Below are positions 41,049-50,262 of a stretch of 51,017 nucleotides of DNA, piece by piece. Both the position numbers and the translations under genes were made by a program. A model generated the notes under the pieces. It was not told where the DNA came from and made no database searches. It saw only the letters and a list, made by a program, of their open reading frames with translations. How positions within the stretch are numbered: position 1 is the stretch's first letter; each line of letters starts with the position of its first letter. Source of the stretch: Halochromatium sp. (GTDB lineage: Bacteria > Pseudomonadota > Gammaproteobacteria > Chromatiales > Chromatiaceae); contig POWB01000005.1 in NCBI GenBank assembly GCA_010912705.1, positions 132,501-183,517 on the forward strand, written 5' to 3'.

Positions 41049-41699
41049 TCAGGCGTAACTCAGCACCAACCCCTGAATCAGCCGCGTCCAGCCGTCGACC
41101 ATCACGAACAGCAGCAGCTTGAACGGCAGCGAGATGGTCATGGGCGAGACCATCATCATGCCCATGGCCAGCAGGATGTTGGAGATGATCAGGTCGATGG
41201 CGACAAAGGGCAGATAGATCAAAAAGCCGACCTCGAAGGCCGTGCTGAGTTCGCTGACCGTGAACGCCGGGATCAGGACCATGAGGTTGCGCGCGTCCAG
41301 ATTCTCCGTCACCTCGGGGGGCCACAGCCGATGCGCCGTCTCTAGGAAGAAGGCATGATGACGCGGCGCGGCATGGCGGCTGAGAAAGTCGCGAAACGGC
41401 TCGGCGGCCTCGCTCAAGACCGAGGTCAGTTGGTTGGTGGGCAGATTGGCGAGGTCGTGCTGGGTCAGGGTGTCGAAGGCCGAAATCCCGACCGGGGCCA
41501 TGATGTAGAGCGTCAGGATGATCGCCAGTCCTTGCAGGGTCATGGTCGGCGGGATCTGCTGGATGCCGAGCGCATTGCGCAACAGCAGCATCACCACCAC
41601 GATCTTGACGAAGGAGGTCGCGATCACGGCGATGAAAGGCACCAGCCCCAGAACGACCAGGATCAGGATCAGCAGGGTCGGGTCGAGCGCGCTGCTCAT
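41049..41699 (-). CDS. sctR: Type III secretion export apparatus protein SctR
   Basis: A 216-aa FliP/YscR family protein, five copies of which line the export gate. Signatures: ATSFVKIVVVMLLLRNALGI, QQIPPTMTLQGLAIILTLYI, LIPAFTVSELSTAFEVGFLI and the C-terminal MGMMMVSPMTISLPFKLLLF. Four membrane segments. No cleavable signal peptide of the FliP type is needed in this non-flagellar group. Start overlaps sctQ by 4 bp. Confidence 0.96.
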   Translation of the reverse strand: MSSALDPTLLILILVVLGLVPFIAVIATSFVKIVVVMLLLRNALGIQQIPPTMTLQGLAIILTLYIMAPVGISAFDTLTQHDLANLPTNQLTSVLSEAAEPFRDFLSRHAAPRHHAFFLETAHRLWPPEVTENLDARNLMVLIPAFTVSELSTAFEVGFLIYLPFVAIDLIISNILLAMGMMMVSPMTISLPFKLLLFVMVDGWTRLIQGLVLSYA

Positions 41700-42772
41700 G
41701 TCGCGGGCGGGGTCCCAAAGAGTTCCGTGACGCGCACCCCGAGATGATCCACGATCATCACCAGTTCCCCATGTCCGATCAGCCGACCGCCGACCACTAG
41801 CCGGATGCGCGGGCGATCGAGTTCGGTCAGCTCGAAGCAGTAGCCGGGCTGGACGGCGCGCAGTTCGCGCAGCGGCAGGTGCAGGCCGCTGAGTTCGAAA
41901 TCGACGCGGATGTCGAGATCATCGGGGTCGATGACGGCCGGGGTGGCGTCGCTGTCTGCTTCGGTGTTGGTCATTGAGGGTTCGGACATGGTCGCGGGTA
42001 CCAGGGAGTCGATGATGAGGCGCTGATCGGCCAGATGGGCGGTCGCCAGTGTGCGGCGGCGGTGTTTCAGGTGCAGCGGGATGGCCGTCGGGTCGACCTG
42101 GCGCGGCAGCAGCAACAGATCGCCGGTTTCGAGCGCACGCCATTCCTGCTTTCGCAGGCGCGTGGCGCCGAGCCAGGGCGTTAGGGCAATGGGCAGATCC
42201 GGCCAGCGCTCGGCGATTGCTGTGGACTCGCTGGCCGACTCGGGCTCCTGTTCCAGGCGCGCGGCCAACCGCAGGCTCGCCGCCACATCCAGACCCAGAC
42301 GCACGATGGGGGTGGCGGATTCGACGTCCGCGCGCCAGAGCGCGAGGACCTGGTCGGCGTCCGGGGCAGTCTCAGCCAGGGCCGAAGTGGCGTCCGCTTC
42401 GAGCCGAGTCGACAGTAGGTTGTCCAGGGCATCAAGCAACGGCGCCAGCGCGGCTTGACGGGCCGCCGCAGCCAGTGTCGGTGGAAGCTGGTCGAGTTCC
42501 AGATCGCCAATCCAGTGCCCTAGCCACTGGCGCCAGACATCCGCAGCCGGTGCCAGCCAAAAGGCGCCGGCCTCGCCACGCAATGGGATCAACGGCCCCG
42601 CCGCGTTGGGCCATGCAACCCGCGGCTCCAGCGCGAGACGCAAGGTCAATGGTCCCTCGGGCAGATCCAGCGTCAGTCGCGGCGTCCACAGGGCCAGGCA
42701 CTGCGTCAGCCGCAACTGTGTGCGGGTCAAACGTTCGAGCGCCAGCGGCCGGATCGGCGTCTGATCCGTCAC
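41696..42772 (-). CDS. sctQ: Type III secretion cytoplasmic sorting-platform protein SctQ
   Basis: A 358-aa protein that forms the pods or C-ring analogue below the injectisome and binds the ATPase complex. The C-terminal SpoA domain (about residues 280-355) reads LDIRVDFELSGLHLPLRELR, then VQPGYCFELTELDRPRIRLV and GGRLIGHGELVMIVDHLGVR. The N-terminal part is weakly conserved, as in all SctQ. An internal start giving a short SpoA-only product, known for YscQ, would be plausible at one of the Met codons near 41985 (MSEPSMTNTEAD). Overlaps both neighbours by 4 bp. Confidence 0.85.
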   Translation of the reverse strand: MTDQTPIRPLALERLTRTQLRLTQCLALWTPRLTLDLPEGPLTLRLALEPRVAWPNAAGPLIPLRGEAGAFWLAPAADVWRQWLGHWIGDLELDQLPPTLAAAARQAALAPLLDALDNLLSTRLEADATSALAETAPDADQVLALWRADVESATPIVRLGLDVAASLRLAARLEQEPESASESTAIAERWPDLPIALTPWLGATRLRKQEWRALETGDLLLLPRQVDPTAIPLHLKHRRRTLATAHLADQRLIIDSLVPATMSEPSMTNTEADSDATPAVIDPDDLDIRVDFELSGLHLPLRELRAVQPGYCFELTELDRPRIRLVVGGRLIGHGELVMIVDHLGVRVTELFGTPPAT

Positions 42773-43836
42773 GCTCCTTGATCCTCATCGGCGTCCCAGG
42801 GATCGCGCCGGTTGCGCGAGCGTCCATCGCCGGGGTTGGAATCATGACCAGCGTCATGACCGGCGTCATGACCAGCGTTACGCGCGTCGATGACCTGCAC
42901 CTCGACCCGAACCGGGGTCTCCAGCCGGTTGGCGAGGGCCTGTTGCAGGCTGTCGGCCTGGCCGGACAACTGGCGCGCGAGATCGGTACTGGGGATCTGG
43001 ATGCTGACCAGGAGCTGGCCATGTTCTTGGCGCAGCCGGATCTCGCCGCCCTGCAAGACGGATTCGCGCAATTGGATGCGCACCTCCGAGTCGCCGACTT
43101 CACCGCGGTCGGTCACTAGAATGCGCTGGGCCAAACGCTCGCCGAGGCGTTCGATCTGCTCGACCTGGTCGCTGGTTTGCGTCGTGCTCGTCTCGGGTGT
43201 CGATGGGTTTTCGACCGTGGCGCGCTGCTGGCCGAGTCCTTGCAAAATGCGATCGCCCGTCGGGAAGTCGCTGCCGGATGAGGATGACTCGTTGGGCTTG
43301 GTTTGTTGTTGGCCCGGGGGGCCGCTTGTCGGCTGTGCCGACTCAGGGCCTCTCTCGCCGATGATGAAGGCATTCGGCGGTCGGACCGGTTGGCCGTCGG
43401 TGGACAGGCGATCGGACTTGGCATCAGCTGGCCCATGGATCGGTCGATCGCTCGCAGACACAGGCGTCGACCGCGCATCGGCGGGCTGACGACCGATCAA
43501 GGGGTCGGTTAAGGGGTTGATGATCGGGCCTGGGGGCTCGTCGTGGCCGCTGGATTTGCCATCTTCGCCCAGGATATCCGCGTCAGTGTCATCACTGCTG
43601 CGGGCTGGTTTGCTCGCTGCTGGCCTTCGGTCGAAAGGGGGTCGCTCAATGATCGGGGCCGAGTCAGTGGAGACATCGGATTCCGGCTTGGTGTGCAGTA
43701 GGGTGCTAAACCGTTCGGCCGCTTGGTTGAGTTTGGCGCCGACGTGCGAATCCAACGGGTCCGGATCCGCGACTGGGACCGAGTCCGAAGGGTTACGGGT
43801 TGCGGCTTTCTCTGATCGATCTGTCTTCACGACCAC
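42769..43836 (-). CDS. sctP: Type III secretion needle-length regulator, SctP-like
   Basis: A 355-aa hydrophilic, proline- and serine-rich protein in the exact position of yscP. Residues 1-215 are low-complexity, as expected for the extended ruler part. Residues 220-320 form the only compact region (RLGERLAQRILVTDRGEVGD, VRIQLRESVLQGGEIRLRQE, HGQLLVSIQIPSTDLARQLS), matching the substrate-switch domain of the FliK/SctP type. A small GHDA repeat lies near the C terminus. It is shorter than YscP (about 515 aa), which would predict a shorter needle if ruler length scales. Identification rests on position and domain form, not close similarity. Confidence 0.75.
   Translation of the reverse strand: MVVKTDRSEKAATRNPSDSVPVADPDPLDSHVGAKLNQAAERFSTLLHTKPESDVSTDSAPIIERPPFDRRPAASKPARSSDDTDADILGEDGKSSGHDEPPGPIINPLTDPLIGRQPADARSTPVSASDRPIHGPADAKSDRLSTDGQPVRPPNAFIIGERGPESAQPTSGPPGQQQTKPNESSSSGSDFPTGDRILQGLGQQRATVENPSTPETSTTQTSDQVEQIERLGERLAQRILVTDRGEVGDSEVRIQLRESVLQGGEIRLRQEHGQLLVSIQIPSTDLARQLSGQADSLQQALANRLETPVRVEVQVIDARNAGHDAGHDAGHDSNPGDGRSRNRRDPWDADEDQGA
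42842..42877. repeat. Three tandem 12-bp repeats inside sctP
   Basis: Three consecutive units of TCATGACCAGCG (the middle one with G for A at position 9) encode the GHDA repeats of the SctP C terminus. Copy number could vary between strains by slippage without breaking the frame. Confidence 0.85.
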
Positions 43837-44315
43837 TCCCGGCGCATCTGATGCGCGGCGCCAGCGATCTCTTCAAGCTCCTGTTCCTCGCGCATCATCT
43901 GTTCACGCTCCTCAATGGCCCGCTGTACGGCGACAAACTGCTCGAACTTCTCGCATTCGCGCACGCTGGCCGCATGACGCTCACGCGCCTCGTCCAGCGC
44001 CTGACGCGCGGTTTGCAGCTGCTTTTCCTCATCGAGCACACGCTGATTCAAGAGCGCCTCGCGTTCGCGTAATTGGGCGGTATAGCGGTTCATGTCCTCG
44101 ATGCGCTCGACCAGCACCAACTGCTCGCGGATCGCCTCGAAACACCGCTGCTCTTCGCTCAGGCGGTGGTCATGAAAATGCTGCGTCTCATCGCGCGCCT
44201 GCTGCACGACCCGCGCCTGCTGATCGAAGCGCTGCTGCTCGCGTCGCAACGCCCGCGTGGCCAACTGCTCGCGATACTGCTTGATGCGCAAGAGTTCGCC
44301 ATAGGTGTCGCTCAT
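43827..44315 (-). CDS. sctO: Type III secretion central stalk protein SctO (YscO family)
   Basis: A 162-aa, almost wholly helical protein with long coiled-coil stretches (residues about 5-150), rich in Gln, Arg and Glu. It sits between the ATPase gene and sctP as yscO does. By family it is the stalk in the ATPase ring, like FliJ or the F1 gamma subunit, and handles chaperones. YscO is 154 aa. Its 3' end overlaps sctP by 10 bp. Sequence is poorly conserved in this family, so position is the main support. Confidence 0.85.
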   Translation of the reverse strand: MSDTYGELLRIKQYREQLATRALRREQQRFDQQARVVQQARDETQHFHDHRLSEEQRCFEAIREQLVLVERIEDMNRYTAQLREREALLNQRVLDEEKQLQTARQALDEARERHAASVRECEKFEQFVAVQRAIEEREQMMREEQELEEIAGAAHQMRREWS

Positions 44316-44366
44316 GCCGGCGTCGCGGTTCCGGGGCCGTCTCGTCTCTGGGGCTGAAAGCTGTGA

Positions 44367-45710
44367 TCAGCCGACCAGTCGCCGCAGGGTCGCGACCGTC
44401 TCCTCGAAGCTTGGCCGTTCATCGCCGCGCTGGCGCAGAAAGGCGCGAATCGCATCGATGCGCGACAGCGCCTCGTCGGCGAGCGGATCGCTGCCCTTTT
44501 TGTACTCACCGATCTTGACCAGCAACTCGACCTCCTCGTACTTGGCCATCAGCTCGCGCACCCGGCTCGCCGCCGCGCGGTGCTCGGGCGCGACAATGGC
44601 GCCCATCACCCGGCTGACGCTGGCCAGCACGTCGATGGCCGGATAATGATTGGCCGCTGCCAGCTTGCGCGACAGGATGATATGTCCATCGAGGATCGAG
44701 CGCGTCTCATCGGCGACCGGCTCGGTCATGTCGTCGCCCTCGACCAGCACCGTATAGAGCGCGGTGATGAAGCCCTTGTCGGACTGTCCGACGCGCTCCA
44801 TCAGACGGGGCAGGGTGGCGAACACCGAGGGCGGAAAGCCGCGCCGGGTCGGCGGCTCGCCGGCGGCCAGCCCGATCTCGCGCTGGGCGCGTGCAAAGCG
44901 CGTCACCGAGTCCATCAGCAGCAGCACCCGTCGTCCCTGATCGCGAAAATACTCCGCGATCGCCGTGGCCACATAGGCCGCCTTGGCGCGCTCCATCGAG
45001 GGCCGGTCCGAGGTTGCGACCACGATCACCGACTTGGCCGAACCCTCCGGTCCCAGGTCATGCTCGATGAACTCGCGTACCTCGCGCCCGCGCTCGCCGA
45101 TCAGCGCCAGCACGGTTACGTCAACGTCGGCCCCGCGCACCAGCATCGACAGCAGGGTACTCTTGCCGCCGCCGGCCGCCGCGAAGATGCCCAAGCGCTG
45201 GCCCTCGCCGCAGGTCAGGAGTCCGTCGAGCACGCGCAGACCCAGCGCCAGGGGTTTGTCGATGATGCGGCGTTTGAGCGGATCGGGTGCGTCCTGATAG
45301 ACCGGATAATGGGTCTCGACCTCCAGCGGGCCGAGCCTGTCTTGATCCAGCGGCTCGCCCAGACCGTCGAGCACCCGGCCCAGCAGTCCCGGACCCACCG
45401 GCACCATCTGCATGCGTCCGGTCGGGATGACCTCGGTATTGGAGGACACCCCGTAGATCTCGCCCATGGGCGTGAGCAATGCTTCCTTACCGCTGAAGCC
45501 GACCACCTCGGCCACAAGCTCGAAGTCCTCGCCTGGATTGCGCAGATGGCAGAGTTCGCCGATGCGCGCGCCCGGCACCATGGCCTTGATGATGGTCCCC
45601 GTGATCTGGGTCACGCGCCCGCGCACCTCCAGCAGCCGCACCTCCTCGATGGAGCGTGCGAGCAGGTCGGTGATGTAGTCGAGGCCCGGTGCCGCGTGCG
45701 TGTCGCTCAA
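44367..45710 (-). CDS. sctN: Type III secretion ATPase SctN
   Basis: A 447-aa hexameric ATPase that unfolds substrates and strips chaperones, very close to YscN. Motifs: [33 protein letters not shown] strands, Walker [35 protein letters not shown], Walker [21 protein letters not shown] and [19 protein letters not shown]. The start is a TTG at 45710: GGAGG stands 9 bp in front of it (45720-45724 on the opposite strand) and the frame contains no usable ATG. An upstream TTG at 45761 would overlap the likely promoter. First gene of the leftward operon. Confidence 0.95.
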   Translation of the reverse strand: MSDTHAAPGLDYITDLLARSIEEVRLLEVRGRVTQITGTIIKAMVPGARIGELCHLRNPGEDFELVAEVVGFSGKEALLTPMGEIYGVSSNTEVIPTGRMQMVPVGPGLLGRVLDGLGEPLDQDRLGPLEVETHYPVYQDAPDPLKRRIIDKPLALGLRVLDGLLTCGEGQRLGIFAAAGGGKSTLLSMLVRGADVDVTVLALIGERGREVREFIEHDLGPEGSAKSVIVVATSDRPSMERAKAAYVATAIAEYFRDQGRRVLLLMDSVTRFARAQREIGLAAGEPPTRRGFPPSVFATLPRLMERVGQSDKGFITALYTVLVEGDDMTEPVADETRSILDGHIILSRKLAAANHYPAIDVLASVSRVMGAIVAPEHRAAASRVRELMAKYEEVELLVKIGEYKKGSDPLADEALSRIDAIRAFLRQRGDERPSFEETVATLRRLVG

Positions 45711-45750
45711 TGGTTGTGGCCTCCAGCCGACTCCAGCGTGTCGTGTCAGC

Positions 45751-45778
45751 AGTATACTCAATCACTTCCTATCGTCAG
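45751..45778 (-). promoter_or_regulatory. Candidate promoter for sctN operon in the 79-bp divergent region
   Basis: On the minus strand CTGACG (45773-45778) and TATACT (45751-45756) are 16 bp apart. The -10 is part of the palindrome AGTATACT, so it reads TATACT in both directions. For the rightward sctW operon no -35 is seen, suggesting an activator. Pattern only. Confidence 0.35.
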
Positions 45779-45789
45779 CCCCCTCAAGC

Positions 45790-46929
45790 ATGTTCGCCAT
45801 GACCGGTTCAGGTTCGATTCAAGCCGATTCCGCTAACCTCGCGGGCCTTCGCTCGGAGTGCGACGCATTGCCGGTGACCGACGGGCAACGCGAAGGGCAA
45901 TATCGCGGCGAGCGCGTGGTGCTTGGCGACCAGCGCTCACTGCTCCAGGATGCCGCCGAGGAGATGACCTTCCAGCAGGGCGAGAGCGAGGAGAAGACGC
46001 TTGCGCGCCGCACCATCAGCGATGCCGCCAAGCAGAAAAAGGGCCTCGCCATGCTGCGCGTCAAGCAGGTTATGGACAAGCTACCCGACCTGCGCAAGAG
46101 CCATCTCGAGCGCGTCCTGCAGATCCTGATGCGTTTGCGCCATGCTGAGTCGTTCGATCTGCGCCATCAGGTGCGCGAGCAATTCCCCGAACCCTCCCAT
46201 CAGTATGCCGCGCTACTGGCGTTCGCCGAGCGTCTGCGCGAGGAGGGCGCGCCGGCGAGCCAAATCGCCATGGCCGAGCGCGCCCTGCGCGAACTCGAAG
46301 CCGAACAGGGGCCGGCGATCCGTGCGGCGCTCAATATCGCGGAGGTCGCCGACGAGTTCAGCCAGACCCAGCTCGGCGATTTGCAGACCCTGCGCGCGAC
46401 CTATCGCGATGCCGTGCTCGACACCTCCGGCCTGAGCGAGACCTTCAACACCCTGAAAGATCGCCATGGCGACTCCGAGCTGTTACAGGCGATCAAGTAT
46501 CTGCTCAAGGCCCTGGCCGCCGACCTGGGAGCCGATGGTCCCTCGATCGACCGCGCCAAGCTCAGTGTGCTGCTCAACGATCTCTACCGGCTGGAACTGC
46601 TGACCGGTCTGCTGGAGGACTGCGCTACCCTGGTCGAACGCTATCGCGCGCCGGATCGCGCGTTCAAGCCGAGCGATCTGCTCGGCGAACTGCTCGCGCT
46701 CCAGGTCCAGACCTGGCTGCGGCCCGAGTCGATCATGCCGCTGCCGGGCAAACTCGGTGTGTGCGAGCTGGAACGAGAAATCAATTTCCTACGCGAGTTC
46801 AAGGAGTTGGCGCGATCGATTCCGCTCAAGGCCTATGCTGACGCGGAACAGCGCCCGCGTCTGCTTGATGTCATCCAGCAAGCACTGGACAGTGCCATCG
46901 AGCGCGAGGACGAGGAGGAAGGTTCATGA
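45790..46929 (+). CDS. sctW: Type III secretion gatekeeper SctW (YopN-TyeA fusion)
   Basis: A 379-aa gatekeeper that blocks effector release until host contact. The YopN/InvE-like part covers about residues 30-290 (helical; EKTLARRTISDAAKQKKGLA, SHQYAALLAFAERLREEGAP). The last 85 residues match TyeA: SDLLGELLALQVQTWLRP, ELEREINFLREFKELARSIP and QRPRLLDVIQQALDSAIERE. In Yersinia these are two proteins; here one frame encodes both. The ATG at 45790 is chosen; 45799 is also possible. No good ribosome site is seen. The next gene overlaps the stop by 4 bp. Confidence 0.88.
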   Translation: MFAMTGSGSIQADSANLAGLRSECDALPVTDGQREGQYRGERVVLGDQRSLLQDAAEEMTFQQGESEEKTLARRTISDAAKQKKGLAMLRVKQVMDKLPDLRKSHLERVLQILMRLRHAESFDLRHQVREQFPEPSHQYAALLAFAERLREEGAPASQIAMAERALRELEAEQGPAIRAALNIAEVADEFSQTQLGDLQTLRATYRDAVLDTSGLSETFNTLKDRHGDSELLQAIKYLLKALAADLGADGPSIDRAKLSVLLNDLYRLELLTGLLEDCATLVERYRAPDRAFKPSDLLGELLALQVQTWLRPESIMPLPGKLGVCELEREINFLREFKELARSIPLKAYADAEQRPRLLDVIQQALDSAIEREDEEEGS

Positions 46930-47303
46930 TCGGCCCGGTGATCGATGCCTTTGCCCATGATCTGGGACTGACGGATTTCAGCTGGTCCAGGCAGCAGGGC
47001 GTGGCGGTCTTCGCCTTCGACCGGCGCGGCACCCTCTATCTGGAGGAACACTCGCAAGGCCTGCTGATGTATCTCAGCCGCAATGTCGACGCGCGCGAGC
47101 CGGTGCGCGCGCGTCTCTCGCAGGCGCTCCGGCTCTGTCACTATCAGCACAATTGGCCGTTCGTGGTTCAGGTCGGACTGCGCGAGGCCTCGCAACTGGT
47201 CTTTCTGGCGCGGTTGCCATTGACCGAGGTCACGCTGCCGGCCCTAGAGCAGGCGCTGGCACTGCTCACGCGCCTGCAGGATCAGGCCGCCAGTGCCGGA
47301 TAA
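46926..47303 (+). CDS. sycN: Type III secretion chaperone SycN family
   Basis: A 125-aa CesT-like chaperone. The fold pattern FAHDLGLTDFSW, LYLEEHSQGLLMYLSRNVDA, LRLCHYQHNWPFVVQVGLRE and LTEVTLPALEQALALLTRLQ matches SycN of Yersinia, which with YscB binds the N terminus of YopN. It overlaps sctW by 4 bp and precedes sctX, the Yersinia order. No yscB-like gene is in the window. Confidence 0.8.
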   Translation: MIGPVIDAFAHDLGLTDFSWSRQQGVAVFAFDRRGTLYLEEHSQGLLMYLSRNVDAREPVRARLSQALRLCHYQHNWPFVVQVGLREASQLVFLARLPLTEVTLPALEQALALLTRLQDQAASAG

Positions 47304-47333
47304 GCCCCAGTCGTCCAACCGTAAAGGTGTTTC

Positions 47334-47714
47334 ATGGATCACAAGATCGGCGGTTTTTCACCCGACCTCGGACTCGAAGTCATCGCTCGGCTCGACGGTG
47401 TCGATACCAATCTGCCGGCTCAGCGCGATACCCAGCTCACCGGCGGGCCGATTCGTCAATGGGTCGGCGAACTCTTCCGCCCCACGACGCTGGATCAGGC
47501 TCTGCGTCAGTTTATCCAGCCAAGCGTCAGCGATCCGAGCCTGTTGACCCCGGCGCGTTTCGAGTCGCTGGTGCGCGACAGCGCCCAAGTGCTGAGTGAA
47601 CTGGCCGCGCGCGACCAGGACCCGCACCTCGCCGCTGCCGGCGAGCTGCTGACCCGCGAACTCGAACTGCGCGATCTGCTGGCTAGCTATCGCGCACTGC
47701 TGATGCGGGCTTAG
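47334..47714 (+). CDS. sctX: Type III secretion protein SctX (YscX family)
   Basis: A 126-aa protein in the place of yscX. It shows the YscX-like plan: a variable N terminus (MDHKIGGFSPDLGLEVIARL), the sequence LPAQRDTQL, and a helical C terminus (AAAGELLTRELELRDLLASY). YscX is itself secreted and, with SctY, binds SctV; the pair is found only in Ysc-type systems. 30 bp after sycN and 6 bp before sctY. Confidence 0.8.
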   Translation: MDHKIGGFSPDLGLEVIARLDGVDTNLPAQRDTQLTGGPIRQWVGELFRPTTLDQALRQFIQPSVSDPSLLTPARFESLVRDSAQVLSELAARDQDPHLAAAGELLTRELELRDLLASYRALLMRA

Positions 47715-47720
47715 GCCGCC

Positions 47721-48059
47721 ATGTGGAGTCAGGAGCGGACCCAAGCCCTGTGGGTGCTGGCCGACGTCTATCTGGAGCAGGATCGCGCCGGCGAGGCGCT
47801 GATCCTGCTGCGCGCCTTGGCGCGCCTGGCGCCCACGGAATCTGGTGTTTGGCGCGCGCTCAGCTATGCCGCGCTGCGCGCCGGCGAGCCGGACGAGGCG
47901 CTGACAGCGGTCGATACCCTGTTACGGCTGGAGACGCCCAGCGTCGACAATGCGCCCATCCTGCTGTTGCGCGCTCAGGCCCTGCGCGCGCTCGGCCGCG
48001 CGGGCGAGGCCCAAGACAGCCTCAACCGCTATCTGCAACTGCGACCGGACGGCGGCTGA
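47721..48059 (+). CDS. sctY: Type III secretion chaperone SctY (YscY family)
   Basis: A 112-aa TPR-like protein (WVLADVYLEQDRAGEALILL, VWRALSYAALRAGEPDEALT, RAQALRALGRAGEAQDSLNR), consistent with YscY, the chaperone of YscX. Its stop is immediately followed by the sctV ATG at 48060, indicating translational coupling. Confidence 0.82.
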   Translation: MWSQERTQALWVLADVYLEQDRAGEALILLRALARLAPTESGVWRALSYAALRAGEPDEALTAVDTLLRLETPSVDNAPILLLRAQALRALGRAGEAQDSLNRYLQLRPDGG

Positions 48060-50165
48060 ATGTTCACCCAAGCCCAAGCCATCCTGGGACTGGTCACGCG
48101 CCGCAGCGACATCCTGCTCGCGGTCTCGGTGGTCATGATCCTGTTCATGATCATCGTGCCGCTGCCGACCCTGGTGCTCGATGCCCTGATCGCAGTCAAC
48201 ATGACCGCCGGCATGATCCTGCTGATGGTCGCGGTCTATATTCCCTCGCCGCTGGCCTTTTCGGTGTTTCCGGTGATCCTGCTGATCACCACGCTGTTTC
48301 GGCTGGCGCTCAACATCAGCTCCACGCGCCTGATCCTGCTCAACGCCGATGCCGGTGAGATCATCCAGGCCTTCGGCGAGTTCGTGGTTGGCGGCAACTT
48401 CGCCGTCGGCATGGTCCTATTTCTTATCATCACCATTGTGCAGTTCGTCGTGATCACCAAGGGCTCGGAGCGCGTGGCCGAGGTCAGCGCGCGGTTCTCG
48501 CTCGACGCCATGCCGGGCAAGCAGATGAGTATCGACGGCGACATGCGCGCCGGTCTGATCGACATGGACGAGGCGCGTCGGCGACGCGGGCTGGTCGAGA
48601 AGGAGAGCCAGCTCTACGGCTCGATGGATGGAGCCATGAAGTTCGTCAAGGGCGACGCTATCGCCTCACTCATTATTACCGCCGTCAATCTGATCGGCGG
48701 CATCGCCATCGGCGCGCTGCAGAAGGGCATGACGACAGGGCAGGCGGTCGAGGTCTATTCGATCCTCTCGATCGGCGACGGTCTGGTGTCGCAGATCCCA
48801 GGGCTGCTGATCTCGATCACGGCCGGCATCATCGTCACCCGCGTTTCGACCGACGAGTCGAGCAATCTCGGCTCCGACATCGGCAAGCAGGTGCTGGCGC
48901 AGCCCAAGGCGCTGCTGATCGCTGGCAGTCTGTTGTTTCTGTTCGCGGCCATTCCGGGCTTTCCCTATCAGGTGTTCATCCCGCTCGGCCTGACCCTGCT
49001 CGGGTTGAGCTGGACGCTAATCCGCATCAGTCAGGTCGAGGCGGCGGCTGAGGCGAGCGGCGGGACGATTCCGGCCATGGCGCCGGCTGGTCAGTCGGCC
49101 AAAGCAAAGGCGGCGTCCAAGGAGCGTGCCGGTGCGGTCGAAGACGAGTTCGCGCTGACCGTGCCGCTGCTGATCGATGTCGATGCAACCCTGGAGCGGG
49201 TGCTGCACGCCGATGAATTGAACGAGGCGTTGATCCAGGTGCGCCGCGCGCTCTATCTGGATCTCGGGGTGCCGTTCCCCGGTATCCATCTGCGCTACAA
49301 CGCCAATCTGACCAACGGCACCTATCAGATCCTGATCCAAGAGACGCCGATGGCGCAGGGGCGGTTGCGTCCCGGCTGGGTGTTCTGTCGCGAGGAGGCG
49401 CGGCATCTGGAGATGCTCGGGGTGCAGAGCGAGGGCGGCGATCGGTTTCTGCCCGGTGTCGAGACGCTCTGGGTCGAGGAGCGGCAGCGCGCCCGACTCG
49501 ACCAGGCCGGCATCGCCACGCTGGATCTGCCGCGCGTGCTGACCTTCCATCTGTCTTTCATCCTGAAGAAATACGCGCCCGATTTCATCGGCATCCAGGA
49601 GACGCGCTATCTGCTCAGTCAGATGGAGGGGAGTTTCGGTGAGCTGGTGAAGGAGGTGCAGCGGGTGCTGCCGATCCAGAAGATCACCGAGATCTTTCAG
49701 CGTCTGGTGTCGGAGGAGATCTCGATTCGCAATCTGCGCACCATCCTGGAGGCGTTGGTCGAGTGGGGGCAGAAGGAAAAGGACTCGGTGCTGCTGTGCG
49801 AATACATTCGTGGCACGCTCAAGCGCTATATCAGCTACAAGTACAGCAGCGGGCAGAACATGCTGCCGGCCTATCTGCTCGCGCCCGATGTCGAGGAGAC
49901 GATTCGCGGTTCGATTCGTCAGACCTCGGCCGGGAGTTACATGGCGCTTGATCCGGCGGTGGCGCAGACGTTCGTTGCGCACTGTAAGCAATCGATCGGC
50001 GAGCTGCGCCCTGGACGAGCGCGTCCGGTGATCGTGGTGTCGATGGATATCCGGCGCTATGTGCGCAAGCTGATCGAGATGGAGCTGTATGAGGTGCCGG
50101 TGCTGTCGTATCAGGAATTGACGCAGGAGATCACGGTGCAGCCGCTGGATCGCATCCTGTTGTGA
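48060..50165 (+). CDS. sctV: Type III secretion export gate protein SctV (YscV/LcrD family)
   Basis: A 701-aa protein forming the nonameric export gate. About eight membrane segments lie in residues 15-320, with family blocks [54 protein letters not shown] and [11 protein letters not shown]. The cytosolic ring domain follows from about 360 ([82 protein letters not shown]). LcrD of Yersinia is 704 aa. The export-gate chain sctX-Y-V-lcrR is as in Yersinia virA. After the stop, 50166-50262 shows only a weak hairpin (TTCTT and AAGAA). Confidence 0.97.
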   Translation: MFTQAQAILGLVTRRSDILLAVSVVMILFMIIVPLPTLVLDALIAVNMTAGMILLMVAVYIPSPLAFSVFPVILLITTLFRLALNISSTRLILLNADAGEIIQAFGEFVVGGNFAVGMVLFLIITIVQFVVITKGSERVAEVSARFSLDAMPGKQMSIDGDMRAGLIDMDEARRRRGLVEKESQLYGSMDGAMKFVKGDAIASLIITAVNLIGGIAIGALQKGMTTGQAVEVYSILSIGDGLVSQIPGLLISITAGIIVTRVSTDESSNLGSDIGKQVLAQPKALLIAGSLLFLFAAIPGFPYQVFIPLGLTLLGLSWTLIRISQVEAAAEASGGTIPAMAPAGQSAKAKAASKERAGAVEDEFALTVPLLIDVDATLERVLHADELNEALIQVRRALYLDLGVPFPGIHLRYNANLTNGTYQILIQETPMAQGRLRPGWVFCREEARHLEMLGVQSEGGDRFLPGVETLWVEERQRARLDQAGIATLDLPRVLTFHLSFILKKYAPDFIGIQETRYLLSQMEGSFGELVKEVQRVLPIQKITEIFQRLVSEEISIRNLRTILEALVEWGQKEKDSVLLCEYIRGTLKRYISYKYSSGQNMLPAYLLAPDVEETIRGSIRQTSAGSYMALDPAVAQTFVAHCKQSIGELRPGRARPVIVVSMDIRRYVRKLIEMELYEVPVLSYQELTQEITVQPLDRILL

Positions 50166-50262
50166 TTCTTAGCAAGAACCATGCCGCGATTCCGTGAGTT
50201 TTGTCAACGTTTCAGAAGATGTCGAGATGTAGTCTAAGAAGGTTATTCGATGGAGTGCGCTG

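Noticed and set aside
38868..45710. Flagellar export genes (flhB, fliR, fliQ, fliP, fliI) instead of injectisome genes
   Set aside because: Presence of sctO/P/Q in Ysc order, and SycN, SctX, SctY and a YopN-TyeA protein on the other strand, exclude a flagellar operon.
44580..45836. 418-codon plus-strand frame opposite sctN
   Set aside because: Antisense shadow of a highly conserved ATPase gene.
49017..49991. 324-codon minus-strand frame opposite sctV
   Set aside because: Antisense shadow; the product is low-complexity and has no start context.
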